Origin: JBARCX01 sp049794535 | Lineage (GTDB): Bacteria; Pseudomonadota; Gammaproteobacteria; Xanthomonadales; Rhodanobacteraceae | Length of the DNA: 7,778 nucleotides | Assembly (NCBI GenBank): GCA_049794535.1 | Contig: JBARCX010000074.1 | Span: 1 to 7,778 of the forward strand | Direction of reading: 5' to 3' | Part shown: positions 6,362-7,778 of the stretch, in pieces | Numbering within the stretch: position 1 is the first letter of the stretch | How the letters are laid out: every line of letters starts with the position of its first letter | Notes under the pieces: model-generated | The model's input: the letters and a program-made list of their open reading frames with translations, nothing else | Told to the model about the DNA's origin: nothing | Database searches by the model: none | Translations under genes and position numbers: made by a program

Positions 6362-7778
6362 TTACTTGGCTTCCTTCTCCATCAACTGGGCAACCATGTT
6401 CGTCGGCACTTCTTCGTAATGATCGAAGAGCATCGTGAAGTTGCCACGGCCGCTGGTAGCCGAGCGCAGGAAGTTGATGTAACCGAACATTTCGGCCAGC
6501 GGCACGAAGCCCTGCACGAAAGCGTTGGTACCCTTCTGGCCCTGTTCGGTGATCTGGCCGCGACGACGGTTCATGTCGCCGATCACGTCGCCAAGGTAGG
6601 TGGCTTCGGTGACCACTTCCAGCTTCATCACCGGCTCGAGCAGCTTCGGCTTGGACATACGCTGAGCTTCACGGAAGCAGGCGCGGGTGGCGATTTCGAA
6701 GGCGAGTGCCGAGGAGTCGACGTCATGGAACTTGCCGTCGATCAGGCGTGCCTTGAAGTCCAGCACCTGGTAGCCGGCAACCTGGCCCTGGCGCGATTCC
6801 TTCGTAATGGCCTGCTCCACGGCCGGGATGTACTCACGCGGCACGCGGCCACCGACGACTTCATCGGAGAACACCACGCCGCTACCCGGTTCGCCCGGCT
6901 CGAAGATGATCTTCACTTCGGCGAACTGACCCGTACCACCGGTCTGCTTCTTGTGGGTGTAGGTGTGCTCGACGCGACCACCGAACGCCTCACGGAAGCT
7001 GACCTTGGGCTTGCCCATGTTCGCGTCCACGCCCAGCTCGGTGCGCATACGGTCGATGGTGATTTCCAGATGCAGCTCGCCCATGCCCTTCAGCACGGTT
7101 TGTCCGGTTTCCTGATCCACTTCCATGCGCAGCGACGGATCGGCCTTGACCATCTTGTAGAGCGCGGTGGACATCTTGTCGATGTCGCTGCGGGTCTTCG
7201 GCTCAACCGACACGCTGATCACCGGGTCGGGGAAGCGCATACGCTCCAGTAGAGCCGGATGGGCCGGATCGGACAGCGAATCGCCTGTCTCGGTGTCCTT
7301 CATCGAAACGAAGGCGCAGATATCGCCGGCGCGCACTTCATCGATTTCCTTGGTGGCGTTGGCCTGCACTTCCACGATACGGCCCACGCGCTCTTTCTTG
7401 CCGCGGGTGACGTTCTGCAGGGTGTCGCCCTTCTTGATCACGCCCGAGTAAACGCGGCAGAAGGTCAGGGTGCCGAACGGGTCGTTGATCACCTTGAACG
7501 CCAGCGCGCGCGCCGGTGCGTCGTCGGTTACTTCCTGCTCGCCGATGACGTTACCGTCCTCATCCACGATGGAGATACCGCCGTTCTCGCCCGGGTAGGG
7601 CATGTAGTCGACCACGGCGTCCAGCAACTGCTGCACGCCCTTGTTCTTGTACGACGAACCGCAGAACACCGGCACCAGCTTGCCGCTGACGCAGCCCTTG
7701 CGGATGCATTCCTTCAGTACCTTCGGATCATGCTCGCCCGTTTCGATCAGGCGCTCGAAAGCAGCGTCGTCCATCGCC
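6362..7778 (-). CDS. fusA: Elongation factor G, C-terminal two thirds (5' end beyond the window)
   Basis: About 471 codons of an EF-G, the GTPase that moves tRNAs and mRNA through the ribosome and, with RRF, splits ribosomes. The frame runs off the right edge; a full EF-G is about 700 residues, so the P-loop and most of the G domain are outside. Numbering from the Met at 7774: end of the G domain with FCGSSYKNKGVQ (37-48); domain II about 88-170; domain III about 185-260 with GMGELHLEI (230-238); domain IV with the tip loop HDVDSS (350-355), whose His enters the decoding site; domain V with GDVIGDMNRRRG (395-406). KKQTGGTGQFAEV in domain IV and a DHYEEVPTN tail look more like alphaproteobacterial/mitochondrial-type EF-G than the usual gammaproteobacterial form. 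No tuf gene follows; DUF1304 does. It may be a second EF-G copy. The 311-codon plus-strand frame across it is an antisense shadow. Confidence 0.95.
   Translation of the reverse strand, partial: AMDDAAFERLIETGEHDPKVLKECIRKGCVSGKLVPVFCGSSYKNKGVQQLLDAVVDYMPYPGENGGISIVDEDGNVIGEQEVTDDAPARALAFKVINDPFGTLTFCRVYSGVIKKGDTLQNVTRGKKERVGRIVEVQANATKEIDEVRAGDICAFVSMKDTETGDSLSDPAHPALLERMRFPDPVISVSVEPKTRSDIDKMSTALYKMVKADPSLRMEVDQETGQTVLKGMGELHLEITIDRMRTELGVDANMGKPKVSFREAFGGRVEHTYTHKKQTGGTGQFAEVKIIFEPGEPGSGVVFSDEVVGGRVPREYIPAVEQAITKESRQGQVAGYQVLDFKARLIDGKFHDVDSSALAFEIATRACFREAQRMSKPKLLEPVMKLEVVTEATYLGDVIGDMNRRRGQITEQGQKGTNAFVQGFVPLAEMFGYINFLRSATSGRGNFTMLFDHYEEVPTNMVAQLMEKEAK

Noticed and set aside
6317..7252. 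Open frame of 311 codons on the + strand
   Set aside because: It lies fully antisense to EF-G and its His/Leu/Val-rich product is what the complement of a GC-rich conserved gene gives. No domain is recognisable and the EF-G reading is certain.

Overview
The window is GC-rich, densely coding bacterial chromosome. Protein similarity to remembered families points to a gammaproteobacterium, most likely the Xanthomonadales (Rhodanobacteraceae/Xanthomonadaceae; Dyella- or Rhodanobacter-like). That placement is an inference from the gene set and sequence flavour, not from a search. There are eight protein-coding genes. No tRNA, rRNA, CRISPR array, insertion sequence, phage gene or toxin-antitoxin pair is visible.

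Layout, left to right. A DUF4442 hotdog-fold protein lies on the + strand (5-463). It converges, with a 13-base gap, on a run of seven minus-strand genes. Read in their own direction, from the right end, these are: the C-terminal two thirds of an elongation factor G (stop at 6362, gene cut by the window edge); a 157-base gap with two strong hairpins; a small DUF1304 membrane protein (6204-5848); a compact M24 metallopeptidase (5810-5124); a membrane fatty acid desaturase (5022-3829); a BluB-type 5,6-dimethylbenzimidazole synthase (3814-3158); peptide chain release factor 3, prfC (3091-1490); and a CPBP/CAAX-type intramembrane protease (1382-477).

How they fit together. DUF1304 and M24 are 37 bases apart and may be cotranscribed. 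The desaturase and bluB are 14 bases apart with no good ribosome-binding site between them, so they are probably translationally coupled. The gene ahead of prfC (66 bases) and the one ahead of the CPBP protease (107 bases) leave room for promoters. Two translational GTPases, EF-G and RF3, lie in the same short stretch but are separated by unrelated genes. The rest is mixed housekeeping: lipid desaturation, cobalamin lower-ligand synthesis, and peptide and membrane-protein turnover.

Nothing here is convincingly a new multi-gene system. The points most worth checking are an EF-G that lies outside a str operon and reads like an alphaproteobacterial/mitochondrial-type EF-G; an isolated bluB coupled to a desaturase; and a CRP/Clp-like palindrome nested inside a larger inverted repeat ahead of the CPBP protease gene.
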